NCBI GenBank assembly: GCA_016281295.1
Contig: JAEEII010000221.1
Coordinates: 1-64,000, forward strand
Length of the DNA stretch: 64,000 nt
Direction: 5' to 3'
Source of the DNA: Bacteroidales bacterium
GTDB lineage: Bacteria; Bacteroidota; Bacteroidia; Bacteroidales; F082
How positions within the stretch are numbered: the first letter of the stretch is position 1; every line of letters starts with the position of its first letter. A program made the position numbers and the translations under genes. Positions 37,056 to 45,113 of the stretch are shown here, piece after piece. The notes under the pieces were generated by a model. The model worked only from the letters and a program-made list of their open reading frames with translations, made no database searches and was not told the DNA's origin.

Positions 37056-37967
37056 CTATTTTCTTATTAGGTTGATAACTAAAACTCTTAAAGGCAGGAA
37101 TATCGTATCAAAGGATAATCTAGTATGTAATAGTTTACGATAATACTCATTCCCTTTTTTAAAATCTCGTAACCTATAGTATGAATACGCTAACCCCCGA
37201 TAATGCAACCACGCTTTTCGAGGGAAGCGATCAAATATTTCAGAATATGTAGATAGAAAATATTGGTGGAACACGATATTCTTTTTCTCATTATCCTTGT
37301 AATACTTTTGTGTCTCAGACATTCGGACAGCGCCGTGATTGACATAAACTTTTATCAGTGATTCCGGCACATAGTCAACTTTCCATTTTTGACAGTATCT
37401 TGCTGCTGTTGCCCAATCGGAAGAAATCCCACATTCAGAGGACTTTACAAATCCCCCCATTTCTAAGAATGTAGATTTTTTGAACAAAAATGTGGGAGTC
37501 CCCGACACAACGGGTTTTTCCACTACTTCGTCTGCGACAAAGCCTTTTACTTGTGGATTATGTATCCTAATCTCCTTCCCAGTAGCGCTGTCATAGTATG
37601 TCATCCAGCAATAGACCATTCCATAGTCCTGGGGGAGCCGCTGTAACAGTTCAACTTGTTTTTCTATTTTTGTGGGAAGATACTCATCATCATCATCAAG
37701 AAAGCACAAGTATTCTCCTTCGCAATTCTCAAAAGCAAAGTCATAACACTCAAGTTGTCCAGCATTCTCTACATCTCTTTTAAAGTATTTTACCCGCGGG
37801 TCTTTAAAAGACTTTACAACCTCCTCTGTATTATCTTCAGAAGCGCCATCAACAATGATATGCTCTATGTTTCTGTATGTTTGGTTTAGAATACTGCTTA
37901 CACACCGCCCAATGAGATTTCCACGATTTCGTGTAACAGTTACAACTGTGACTAATGGCTGTCCCAT
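37056..37967 (-). CDS. Glycosyltransferase family 2
   Basis: A 303-residue GT-A enzyme with LVTVVTVTRNRGNLIGRCV, HIIVDGASEDNTEEVV and the DxD site LCFLDDDDEYLP (about 87-98), then a conserved C-terminal half. It acts in repeat-unit assembly on the cytoplasmic face. It lies 12 bases after the CBS-nucleotidyltransferase gene and one base before the next glycosyltransferase gene. Confidence 0.75.
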   Translation of the reverse strand: MGQPLVTVVTVTRNRGNLIGRCVSSILNQTYRNIEHIIVDGASEDNTEEVVKSFKDPRVKYFKRDVENAGQLECYDFAFENCEGEYLCFLDDDDEYLPTKIEKQVELLQRLPQDYGMVYCWMTYYDSATGKEIRIHNPQVKGFVADEVVEKPVVSGTPTFLFKKSTFLEMGGFVKSSECGISSDWATAARYCQKWKVDYVPESLIKVYVNHGAVRMSETQKYYKDNEKKNIVFHQYFLSTYSEIFDRFPRKAWLHYRGLAYSYYRLRDFKKGNEYYRKLLHTRLSFDTIFLPLRVLVINLIRK

Positions 37968-37979
37968 ATATAGTCGTTT

Positions 37980-39032
37980 TTATAGAACGTTTATCATCTT
38001 TAAATACTCGGACCACTCGCCCATATCTTTCCACGAGTGTTCACTCACTGGGAAGCACCCCACACGACCACCTCGAGTTTGCACCTTCTCCATCAGATGA
38101 GTAATATGGAAAAACTGTCCTTGTGGGATTTCTTCGATTAATTCCGGATTCAGGATATAAACGCCAGTGTTAACCTGATAGGTCTGTTCTGGTTTTTCTC
38201 TTAATGCCGTCATCAAACCATCTTTCCCTGTCTCAATTACACCATAGGGAATCTTAAAACTCTTTACCATAGTGACAATGGTCATATCATTCCGATTATT
38301 CACATGGTAATCCCAGACATCACGATAGTCCTGCTCGTTGATGCTATCACAGTTTGACACAAAGAACGGAGTTGTTATCTTTCCTTTCAAAAGGCTTACG
38401 CTCCCAATCGTCCCAAGTGGCTTGTCCTCCATAAAGAACTCTATATCGTACCTATGATTAAGCTGACCAAGATAGTATTTAAGCATATCAGCCTTATAGT
38501 TCACGGACATATAGAACTTATGACAACCGATGCTTTCAAACTGATCCATTATGACCTCAAGGATAGTTTTGTCACCAATGGGGACCAATGGTTTTGGAAT
38601 TACATTGGTTATGGGCTTCAATCGTGTCCCTTTTCCACCCGCCATAATAATCACAGGCAGATCAATCATAGGGCGGTTATTGGGTTCCTGCTCATTAAAC
38701 AAGTCATCCCAAAACCATATGTCAACAATAACACCATTGTCGTCCAATATGGGCATCACCTCCGCACGGATAGAGCGCATCTTTTCGCGAATAACGTCTT
38801 CTGTTTCTATCTTGTAACCATATATCTTATGACGATCAAGGATAGAGCCAACTTTTTTATCCAGGCCAATGTTCTTAATAATAGCACGTTGGATATCGCC
38901 CAAAGTAAACAATCCCTCAAAATGACAGCCCTCAAAGACGAAAAGCGTCTTTACTTTCCGCTCATCCATAGTCTTCAACGCTGCCAACAAGGTGGTCGAA
39001 GGTGAAATGGTAATACTACTAATATCCCTCAT
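37980..39032 (-). CDS. CBS-domain sugar-phosphate nucleotidyltransferase
   Basis: A 350-residue fusion. Residues 1-110 hold a CBS pair (ISPSTTLLAALKTMDERKVKTLFV and PILDDNGVIVDIW). Residues 125-345 are a nucleotidyltransferase with IIMAGGKGTRLKPIT (pyrophosphorylase loop) and SNCDSIN. This layout is known in GlcN-1-P guanylyltransferase-type enzymes of legionaminic acid pathways (PtmE/LegF group). None of the other genes of that pathway are in the window, so the substrate is open. CBS pairs suggest nucleotide control of activity. Confidence 0.65.
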   Translation of the reverse strand: MRDISSITISPSTTLLAALKTMDERKVKTLFVFEGCHFEGLFTLGDIQRAIIKNIGLDKKVGSILDRHKIYGYKIETEDVIREKMRSIRAEVMPILDDNGVIVDIWFWDDLFNEQEPNNRPMIDLPVIIMAGGKGTRLKPITNVIPKPLVPIGDKTILEVIMDQFESIGCHKFYMSVNYKADMLKYYLGQLNHRYDIEFFMEDKPLGTIGSVSLLKGKITTPFFVSNCDSINEQDYRDVWDYHVNNRNDMTIVTMVKSFKIPYGVIETGKDGLMTALREKPEQTYQVNTGVYILNPELIEEIPQGQFFHITHLMEKVQTRGGRVGCFPVSEHSWKDMGEWSEYLKMINVL

Positions 39033-39034
39033 AA

Positions 39035-39886
39035 TTACAAGTTTTCAGATTCAATAATGGCTTTAATACCATTCTCAAAACTAATATTAGGCTTCCACCC
39101 TAAGGATTTCAATCTCTCATAAGAGCCTCGTGTTTCATCCACCTCATTAGGACGGTCAGATGAAGAAAAGACGAAATGAACTTTATGTTTAAGATACTTA
39201 TTGATGATTTCGGTTATCTCCATTACAGAGACGCTTTCTCCCGAGCAAACATTGTATACGCCATAATCCTCAGCACTCATCGCACAAGTAATAATACCCC
39301 TAGCCACATCTTCAACATTTACATAATCTCGTCGCGGAGAGCTAGCCTTGAGTTGGATGACAGGCTTCCCTTCCTTCAACTGACCAATTATTTCCGGAAT
39401 CAAGAGTCTTCCCTTCTGTCCAACTCCATATAAATTAAAAGGACGTAGAATGGAAATTTTTACGCCGAAATCTCTATGGTATCCTTCGCACATCATCTCG
39501 CAAATAACTTTCGTTTGGGCATAAGGATTAAAGGGACATATTGGATGTAGTTCGTCAACAGGCAGATACTGCGGAGGTCCATATATATACGAACTAACAA
39601 ATACTAAGCGGGCATCCCACTTCCGGCAAACCTCCAAGGCATTAAGAGTAGTCAAATAATTCACTCTGTAAAACTTGGCTGGCTCCTCGTATGAAGCTGG
39701 CACATACACCAAATTGGCCAAATGAATAAAACAATCAATACGTGGGATATTATCCACAACCGAAGCATCACATAAATCTACACCTTGAGTTATATCAATC
39801 GGTATAACACTATGCCCCATTAACTGTAATTTCGAACAGACGTTTCTGCCCACAAATCCATCGCTTCCCGATACTGCTATTCTCAT
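39035..39886 (-). CDS. NAD(P)-dependent epimerase/dehydratase
   Basis: The ATG at 39886 gives 283 residues opening MRIAVSGSDGFVGRNVCS. YAQTK is the catalytic motif, HLANLVYVPAS and SSPRRDYVNVEDVA are typical of sugar SDRs. It lies 2 bases before the CBS-nucleotidyltransferase gene, so the pair may make and modify one nucleotide sugar. It is the first intact gene of the capsule run; no promoter box is evident upstream. Confidence 0.65.
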   Translation of the reverse strand: MRIAVSGSDGFVGRNVCSKLQLMGHSVIPIDITQGVDLCDASVVDNIPRIDCFIHLANLVYVPASYEEPAKFYRVNYLTTLNALEVCRKWDARLVFVSSYIYGPPQYLPVDELHPICPFNPYAQTKVICEMMCEGYHRDFGVKISILRPFNLYGVGQKGRLLIPEIIGQLKEGKPVIQLKASSPRRDYVNVEDVARGIITCAMSAEDYGVYNVCSGESVSVMEITEIINKYLKHKVHFVFSSSDRPNEVDETRGSYERLKSLGWKPNISFENGIKAIIESENL

Positions 39887-39969
39887 AATCACATTATTTG
39901 ATCCAAGTATTACTTTTATTTCTTTATGCTTGATATTCGGGATAATATCCTTTAAAAGCCATTAAGACA

Positions 39970-40050
39970 TCACTTGAGGATTTGCATAAGGCTAGCCTCG
40001 CACAAGTTTGAGCCTATGAAGCCACATCCGATAATTCCAACGTTAATCGT
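39970..40050 (-). pseudogene. Rossmann-fold N-terminal remnant of a dehydrogenase or epimerase
   Basis: The minus strand reads INVGIIGCGFIGSNL followed by a short tail and a TGA. This is the NAD-binding opening of a sugar or other dehydrogenase. No ATG precedes it; an in-frame TAA lies just upstream. It is a fragment of a lost gene between the wecB remnant and the capsule epimerase. Confidence 0.5.
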
Positions 40051-40077
40051 ATTTTAATAATTATTCTTTTTCTTACA

Positions 40078-40560
40078 TCACATTTCCTTGCGCCAAACCA
40101 TCCTGTTCACTATTCCTGTATAGCTCTGGATGAGACGAACCACCTTGGTGGACACATTCTCATCTACATAGTCAGGCACAGGAATACCATGGTGACCATC
40201 CTTAATCAACTCAACGGCGATATCTACATTTTGAAGAAGATCCTGGGTATCAATGCCACTGAGAACAAAACAGCCTTTATCGAGAGCGTCGGGGCGTTCC
40301 GTTGAGGTACGGATGCACACTGCCGGGAAGGGATGCCCTACACTGGTGAAGAAACCGCTCTCTTCCGGAAGAGTACCGGAGTCGGACACCACGCAGAAGG
40401 CATTCATCTGGAGGCAATTGTAGTCATGGAATCCAAGCGGCTCATGCTGAATGACTCGCTTGCCCAGCTGGAAGCCGGAAGCCTCCAAGCGTTTATGGCT
40501 GTGAGGGTGGCAGCTAAAAAGGACACAAATATACTTTTTCATAGGAACTGCTTTTATCAA
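40078..40560 (-). pseudogene. C-terminal remnant of UDP-GlcNAc 2-epimerase (WecB/WbjD-like)
   Basis: Residues from about FGFHDYN onward (LGFHDYNCLQMNAFCVVSDS, GTLPEESGFF, FPAVCIRTSTERPDALDKG) match the substrate-binding C-terminal half of non-hydrolysing UDP-GlcNAc 2-epimerases, which are normally near 380 residues. The N-terminal half is absent and the upstream 700-residue PIN protein gene begins where it should be. An ATG at 40542 exists, but the protein would lack the UDP-binding first domain, so activity is unlikely. Confidence 0.75.
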
Positions 40561-40600
40561 TCCTTCCTAAATGTCAAAGTCATTAACAGATTACAAAGTC

Positions 40601-42694
40601 TTATAATGTCAAATCTTTTAATTCATCCGGTATATCGAGATGGTCTTTGAAGGAGTTTATATGTGTCTGTGAAAAAAACCTTTCGTAAAATGCTTTAATA
40701 ATAATGCCATTGATTATAGCCATAAGTAGAGTGAAAGCTATTGAAAACCATTTCGAATCAATCCATGTTGAGGCTACAGTCCTTTCACCGTCAGGAGCAT
40801 TGCATAATACAAATATAATCCAAATTAAGCCAACAATAAATAGCAATAATGTACTAATAAGGATAATCAAAGGCCATCTCCTCCATTTTCTCACACTTTT
40901 TTTCACATACTTATCTCGCAGTTTTTTTCTCTTCTCATTTTCACGAGCGAGTTTTTCTTCTCTTAGTCTTCTTATTTCTTCATCCTTTGCCGCATTTTCC
41001 TCCATTAATGCTTTATTCTGGTCAATTACAGTTTGAGTAACTTTAATCTCTCCCTTACCAATGTTCTTAATATTAATATCCCAGGTTGTAATAACCTTAT
41101 TCAATCTCTCCCCTCTCGCCTTTTGCTCAACTTCTTCTTTCGCTGCTTCTTCCCTAATACGGCGTGAGAATTCTTCGCGGTCCTTATTCGACATTTCGTT
41201 CAATTGTTCCACTTGCTCACTATTTAAACCATGGTTGATAATTCTTGTTGAGAGCAATAGTACATCTCGATCAGTGACATCTTCCGTACGGTATTTCTGG
41301 ATATTATCATCTAGTTTTCTAATTACGCTGGATTTAGGCAATGTCTTATTAAGAGTGAATGATACCAGCGATGTCAATCCAATATCGCTTACTTCGTTAT
41401 TTGCTAATTCCGCATTTATCTGGGGATTACTTAACCATAAGATGTTCAACAACTCGTCCGCCTTAATAATCTCTGGAAGTCCTTTTGTACGGTTCTCATT
41501 CAGCAAAGCGTCAATACTATCACTATCGCTGTCATGCGTAATGGAATTATTTACAAACCAGCAATTTACATCTTCAAATGTATTAACGACTTTCCCACGC
41601 TTCGTTTTGACATAGTATATTGCTTTCGCGTCATGAAGAGCGGCTTTGTCTGTATTGCGTTTGCTCTTCAAAAGGCTATATTCATTGCTGAATCTAGCCT
41701 TTCCTGTTAGATTATCCGTATTATAGATTATTTGAACACCCCACTCCTGTAGTTTCTTTTCAAGATTATCTGATATTCTTTCAAGATCAACACCGTTAAG
41801 GCCTCTTCGCTCACAAGCACTGTAAATATCTTCACGATTAATGAATTTATATATTACCGCCGAATCGTAGTTTTTGCTTTTGTGCCCAAGTAATGATTGT
41901 GTTTCTTCGATAGTATCTTTCATTATATGAAAGGTATACCCTAAAGAACGGCAAATATCCATCAATTTATGACAAGTTTTTGTGGATTCTTCCGTATTAA
42001 GGTCCAACAAACTAACTATAAAATTCGTATCAAGCAACAAATCTACATTCATCTTCACATCTTGAGGTTTAAACTCAAGATAGCATGTGATTATAGAACC
42101 GAGAAATTGGTTACACAGTAGATTGTATATTAGTGGAATCTGTTTGCAAAACTCAACAAATTGAGCTGGAATAGTATAATCTGTTGATGTTTGCTCTCTT
42201 TTGTTTGATATATACGATGATAGCACGAGACGATTGTTATCAATAAAATCAATAACTGTTGGACTTTCGTTTTTATCAACCTCATATATGGCACAAAAAT
42301 CGTCATATACACGCTGAATAAGTCGGGCATCCGACACCGCCTGACTTAACTCTTCTTCAAAATCTAAGAACGTAAAAGAATTAAGTAAAAAAGAATTATC
42401 CTTATGAATTTTAAATAATCTTTCGTCGTTGACCTCTTTTTCTATTCTTTTTAGCAATTCAAGTAACACGCTAAACGGAATTTCAATCGCATACTCCTCA
42501 TTAATAATCGCACCTATCCGAGAGATACTTTCGTCGCCTACCCCTTTGTTCATTTGGCAATATTTTACCATTCCCTTCTTTACCAAAGGGATAAAAACAT
42601 CAATAGTGCTGTTAATTAGCTTCATTGAATTCCTTATCAAAGCAAGGAATCCATAAGTAGTTGCTCTTTTTATACTAATGTCAATGTTTTCCAT
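40601..42694 (-). CDS. Membrane-anchored PIN-domain protein with coiled coil
   Basis: The ATG at 42694 gives 697 residues; a TTG eight codons upstream is less likely. The middle (about residues 218-390) has PIN-type acids: VDLLLDTNFIVSLLDLN, DKAALHDAKAIYYV and NCWFVNNSITHD. A charged coiled coil (VIDQNKALMEENAAKDEEI and neighbours, about 560-615) precedes two transmembrane helices (about 616-637 and 653-673) and a short tail. The layout suggests an RNase tethered to the inner membrane. It occupies the place where the wecB 5' half should be and was probably inserted there. The family is not one I recognise by name. Confidence 0.6.
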   Translation of the reverse strand: MENIDISIKRATTYGFLALIRNSMKLINSTIDVFIPLVKKGMVKYCQMNKGVGDESISRIGAIINEEYAIEIPFSVLLELLKRIEKEVNDERLFKIHKDNSFLLNSFTFLDFEEELSQAVSDARLIQRVYDDFCAIYEVDKNESPTVIDFIDNNRLVLSSYISNKREQTSTDYTIPAQFVEFCKQIPLIYNLLCNQFLGSIITCYLEFKPQDVKMNVDLLLDTNFIVSLLDLNTEESTKTCHKLMDICRSLGYTFHIMKDTIEETQSLLGHKSKNYDSAVIYKFINREDIYSACERRGLNGVDLERISDNLEKKLQEWGVQIIYNTDNLTGKARFSNEYSLLKSKRNTDKAALHDAKAIYYVKTKRGKVVNTFEDVNCWFVNNSITHDSDSDSIDALLNENRTKGLPEIIKADELLNILWLSNPQINAELANNEVSDIGLTSLVSFTLNKTLPKSSVIRKLDDNIQKYRTEDVTDRDVLLLSTRIINHGLNSEQVEQLNEMSNKDREEFSRRIREEAAKEEVEQKARGERLNKVITTWDINIKNIGKGEIKVTQTVIDQNKALMEENAAKDEEIRRLREEKLARENEKRKKLRDKYVKKSVRKWRRWPLIILISTLLLFIVGLIWIIFVLCNAPDGERTVASTWIDSKWFSIAFTLLMAIINGIIIKAFYERFFSQTHINSFKDHLDIPDELKDLTL

Positions 42695-42744
42695 AATAAT
42701 CGTATTGCCACTTTTCAATATTTCACATTATTTTGCGGCCCTCT

Positions 42745-42784
42745 GGCGGGGCTGCAACTGTGCGGAAGATTGCACCTCCCCGCC
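42745..42784. repeat. GC-rich imperfect hairpin between PIN gene and CBASS genes
   Basis: GGCGGGG (42745-42751) pairs with CCCCGCC (42778-42784), and an inner TGCAA (42753-42757) pairs with TTGCA (42770-42774). It is conspicuous in an AT-rich spacer. No T-run follows on either strand, so a Rho-independent terminator is not supported. Confidence 0.4.
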
Positions 42785-42845
42785 ATCATCAAGAGCCACA
42801 GGCTATGCATAAAGACCTGTTGGCTAAAATGTCGCAAATAATACC

Positions 42846-43418
42846 TTATTGTTTCACATAACCCGTCTTTATTTCACCAATATACTCTTTACAAAAACCA
42901 TATCGGGTACGGGCATCTTCTATAATCTGTTTCTTAACGCCTTCTGGATTGCCATTAATCCAAGCAAACTCATATGACGCATTACATTTAGGGCAACGAT
43001 AGTTCATAAATTCCAAATCCAGCACACCTTCATGACAATTAGGGCATTCAATAAACAAATCAGTCACATAATAGAACTTATAAGTGGGGCTCCATTCCCA
43101 GCGCCACTTCCAAAACTGATTTTGATATCGCCATCGTGTAAACTCATTCACAAAAGGAGGTATAGGAGGCTTCTTACAAGCTTCTCTTTTTTTCCGTATT
43201 ATCCCCAATACAATCAAAAAAAGGAAAAATGCGGCAATGGCAATCCATATATTCACCTTGTAGGTAAAAACCTCAGTAAAAGCATCAGGTATCGTCTCGG
43301 TATCGCTTATCCAACCCTTGAACAATGAGAACAACGCAGCTAATACCGCCAAGATTATTCCGGCTATCACCTTACTCCATACGGGGTCGCACCATATATT
43401 CTTAAACCTATCGCTCAT
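42846..43418 (-). CDS. Two-TM protein with C-terminal zinc ribbon, CBASS-associated
   Basis: A 190-residue protein with two hydrophobic segments (about 18-38 and 56-74), then a basic linker and a CxxC...CxxC zinc ribbon (ECPNCHEGV and YRCPKCNAS). It follows the SLATT gene by one base. I do not know it as a standard CBASS component. A second membrane effector or a scaffold is inferred from position. Confidence 0.55.
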   Translation of the reverse strand: MSDRFKNIWCDPVWSKVIAGIILAVLAALFSLFKGWISDTETIPDAFTEVFTYKVNIWIAIAAFFLFLIVLGIIRKKREACKKPPIPPFVNEFTRWRYQNQFWKWRWEWSPTYKFYYVTDLFIECPNCHEGVLDLEFMNYRCPKCNASYEFAWINGNPEGVKKQIIEDARTRYGFCKEYIGEIKTGYVKQ

Positions 43419-43419
43419 T

Positions 43420-43980
43420 TTAGATTTGCAAATTCTTAGAAATCAAGAGTTCAATTTCATTATCCGTTGTAGTTGAGTCTTGATTAATCTTTAAAGCTTT
43501 CGCAGCCTCCTCTACTGCTTTGTCAGATGTAAAAGGTACAATGCCTGAATATATCAGGTTTTCTTCTCGTTCTAAAGTCTCACGCTTCAACACAACTTGT
43601 TCGTTTGTTAGTTGCCCCGCTTTTATATCTGATAAAAGCCCCTCGTATTTGTTTCTTAAGTCATGCATAGTTGCGGCAAAATGTTCATTTTCAGCTGCCG
43701 CTTTTGCTAAATTATCGGACTTGTACTTGATGGTGAAAAATGCCAACAACAATGATAGCAAGGCCAAAATAGGCACCATATAATCCTCAGGCAACCACTT
43801 CAAAACATTTGTAATGGCAGCAGCTGAAACAGCACAAGACAGTAATGCCAAGGTCGTATTATGGCAGCTATTCTTTTTTGTATGAATAGAAGCCTGGCAA
43901 AGTTGAATCTTGTGAGTCCAGATAATCTTCACATACCGTTCTTGTATTAAACGGAATAAAACTCGTGTTGATTCATCCAT
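43420..43980 (-). CDS. SLATT-domain 2TM effector
   Basis: A 186-residue protein with a helical N-terminus (about 1-40), two adjacent membrane helices (about 44-62 and 68-87), and a helical C-terminus with HFAATMHDLRNKYEGLLSDI. This order is typical of SLATT proteins, predicted pore-forming effectors of CD-NTase systems. It lies 3 bases after the CD-NTase gene. It would be opened by the cyclic nucleotide and kill or arrest the infected cell (family-level inference). Confidence 0.7.
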   Translation of the reverse strand: MDESTRVLFRLIQERYVKIIWTHKIQLCQASIHTKKNSCHNTTLALLSCAVSAAAITNVLKWLPEDYMVPILALLSLLLAFFTIKYKSDNLAKAAAENEHFAATMHDLRNKYEGLLSDIKAGQLTNEQVVLKRETLEREENLIYSGIVPFTSDKAVEEAAKALKINQDSTTTDNEIELLISKNLQI

Positions 43981-43983
43981 TGT

Positions 43984-44790
43984 TTATTCTTTTGACATAT
44001 AGTTCAATACCTTATTCAAACAGTCAACATCATTAGTGGTATTAACATCGTCGCCACTTCCAGGAGCTGTAAGGCTAAACCCCCAAACTGGGCATTCATT
44101 GTAAAGCATCTTTTCGTATGTACCACGCGGTTGTGTTGAAATTTCTCCTGCGCTCAACCAATGCCAGCCCGCAATATGATGATACACATAACTATCTATC
44201 ACAATACCTGATAAATGATAGCTTTTAAAATGACTGTCACGTATTTCACGCATGTGCTTGCACGTATCATAGAGTAGTCCGTTGCTCTCCCTATTCCGTG
44301 CCGCCATTGCATCCTGCTCTGCTTTGGGATTGGTAGAACGCCAGTTGCCGCCCATATTGGTATCTGGATAATCATACGACCCATTCCAGTTTCCAGCCCA
44401 ATCTATATGCCTAAAAGCTGGAAGTACCTCGAACTTCATTCCGTCAGAGAAATTAATCACTACAACTTGACCATCAGCACCAATTTTACTGTTAGGATAC
44501 GTTGTCTTGATAGCATCCTTTACTGCCTGTAGTAGACGTGATTGACCATTTCCTTTATGAGCATCATATCTGTTGTACTCGTCACGTGGAAGTTCTACAA
44601 GGATATCGATGTCGCTAGTATCAATTGCTGTTCCCCGACCATAAGACCCCACATAACGGCTATGTGCTGTCTCGCTGTCAATCCCCCAAAATTCGGAGTT
44701 GACCGCTCTGGTTATCCGCTTATATCTGTATGAGATCATATCCCTCTGTTCTTTCGGGATTCTTTCTCCGTTTTGTTTCACTGTATCCAT
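43984..44790 (-). CDS. CD-NTase-type nucleotidyltransferase (SMODS, CBASS)
   Basis: The ATG at 44790 gives 268 residues; a GTG two codons upstream is less likely. GSYGRGTAIDTSDIDILVE (48-66) carries the paired acids Asp60 and Asp62, and FEVLPAF holds the third acid, Glu121. This is the catalytic set of cGAS/DncV-like enzymes that make cyclic oligonucleotides on phage infection. It is shorter than many relatives, having little beyond the core. The next gene encodes a SLATT protein, the usual effector of such two-gene sets. Confidence 0.78.
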   Translation of the reverse strand: MDTVKQNGERIPKEQRDMISYRYKRITRAVNSEFWGIDSETAHSRYVGSYGRGTAIDTSDIDILVELPRDEYNRYDAHKGNGQSRLLQAVKDAIKTTYPNSKIGADGQVVVINFSDGMKFEVLPAFRHIDWAGNWNGSYDYPDTNMGGNWRSTNPKAEQDAMAARNRESNGLLYDTCKHMREIRDSHFKSYHLSGIVIDSYVYHHIAGWHWLSAGEISTQPRGTYEKMLYNECPVWGFSLTAPGSGDDVNTTNDVDCLNKVLNYMSKE

Positions 44791-45113
44791 AATCACTATT
44801 TCTTACTCTACACTTCGCGCTCTTGCGGCTCTACCGCTTTTGAAACTCTCAGCCGGATGCCCCATCGCGGCATTGGGCTATACCGCTTTCGATCGGAAGA
44901 CTCTGATGGTTGTATATCAATTGTGTGCCTAGAGCGGTGGTCTCGACCTACCGGCTGGAGGCAAGGGGGCTCTTTTTCCGTGGTGAGATGCCATTACCCT
45001 TTTTTGCTCTTAAAAGACAATTGGTTTTGTAAATAGAATAATCGCATAACACATTGGGAATCAACACTCTTTTAATTTCCGGGCTCATATCTAGCTAATA
45101 ATTAGCTCTTAAA
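44791..45113. other. 323-bp spacer upstream of the CD-NTase gene, structured but no gene seen
   Basis: No convincing frame exists. The right third is AT-rich; 44810-44990 is clearly more GC-rich than both flanks and has several small hairpins, for example GCCCCAT/ATTGGGC (7 positions, one mismatch) around a CGCGGC loop near 44858-44877 and GCGG/CCGC near 44824. It may be an RNA leader or an old tRNA-like sequence, but I cannot fold it into a defined class. I see no clear -7 box for the CBASS genes. Confidence 0.35.

Noticed and set aside
37980..39032. Complete legionaminic acid pathway
   Set aside because: Only the CBS-nucleotidyltransferase is similar; no NeuB, NeuA, or PtmA-F-like genes are in the window.
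40078..40560. Functional short UDP-GlcNAc 2-epimerase
   Set aside because: The first Rossmann-like domain needed for UDP binding is absent.
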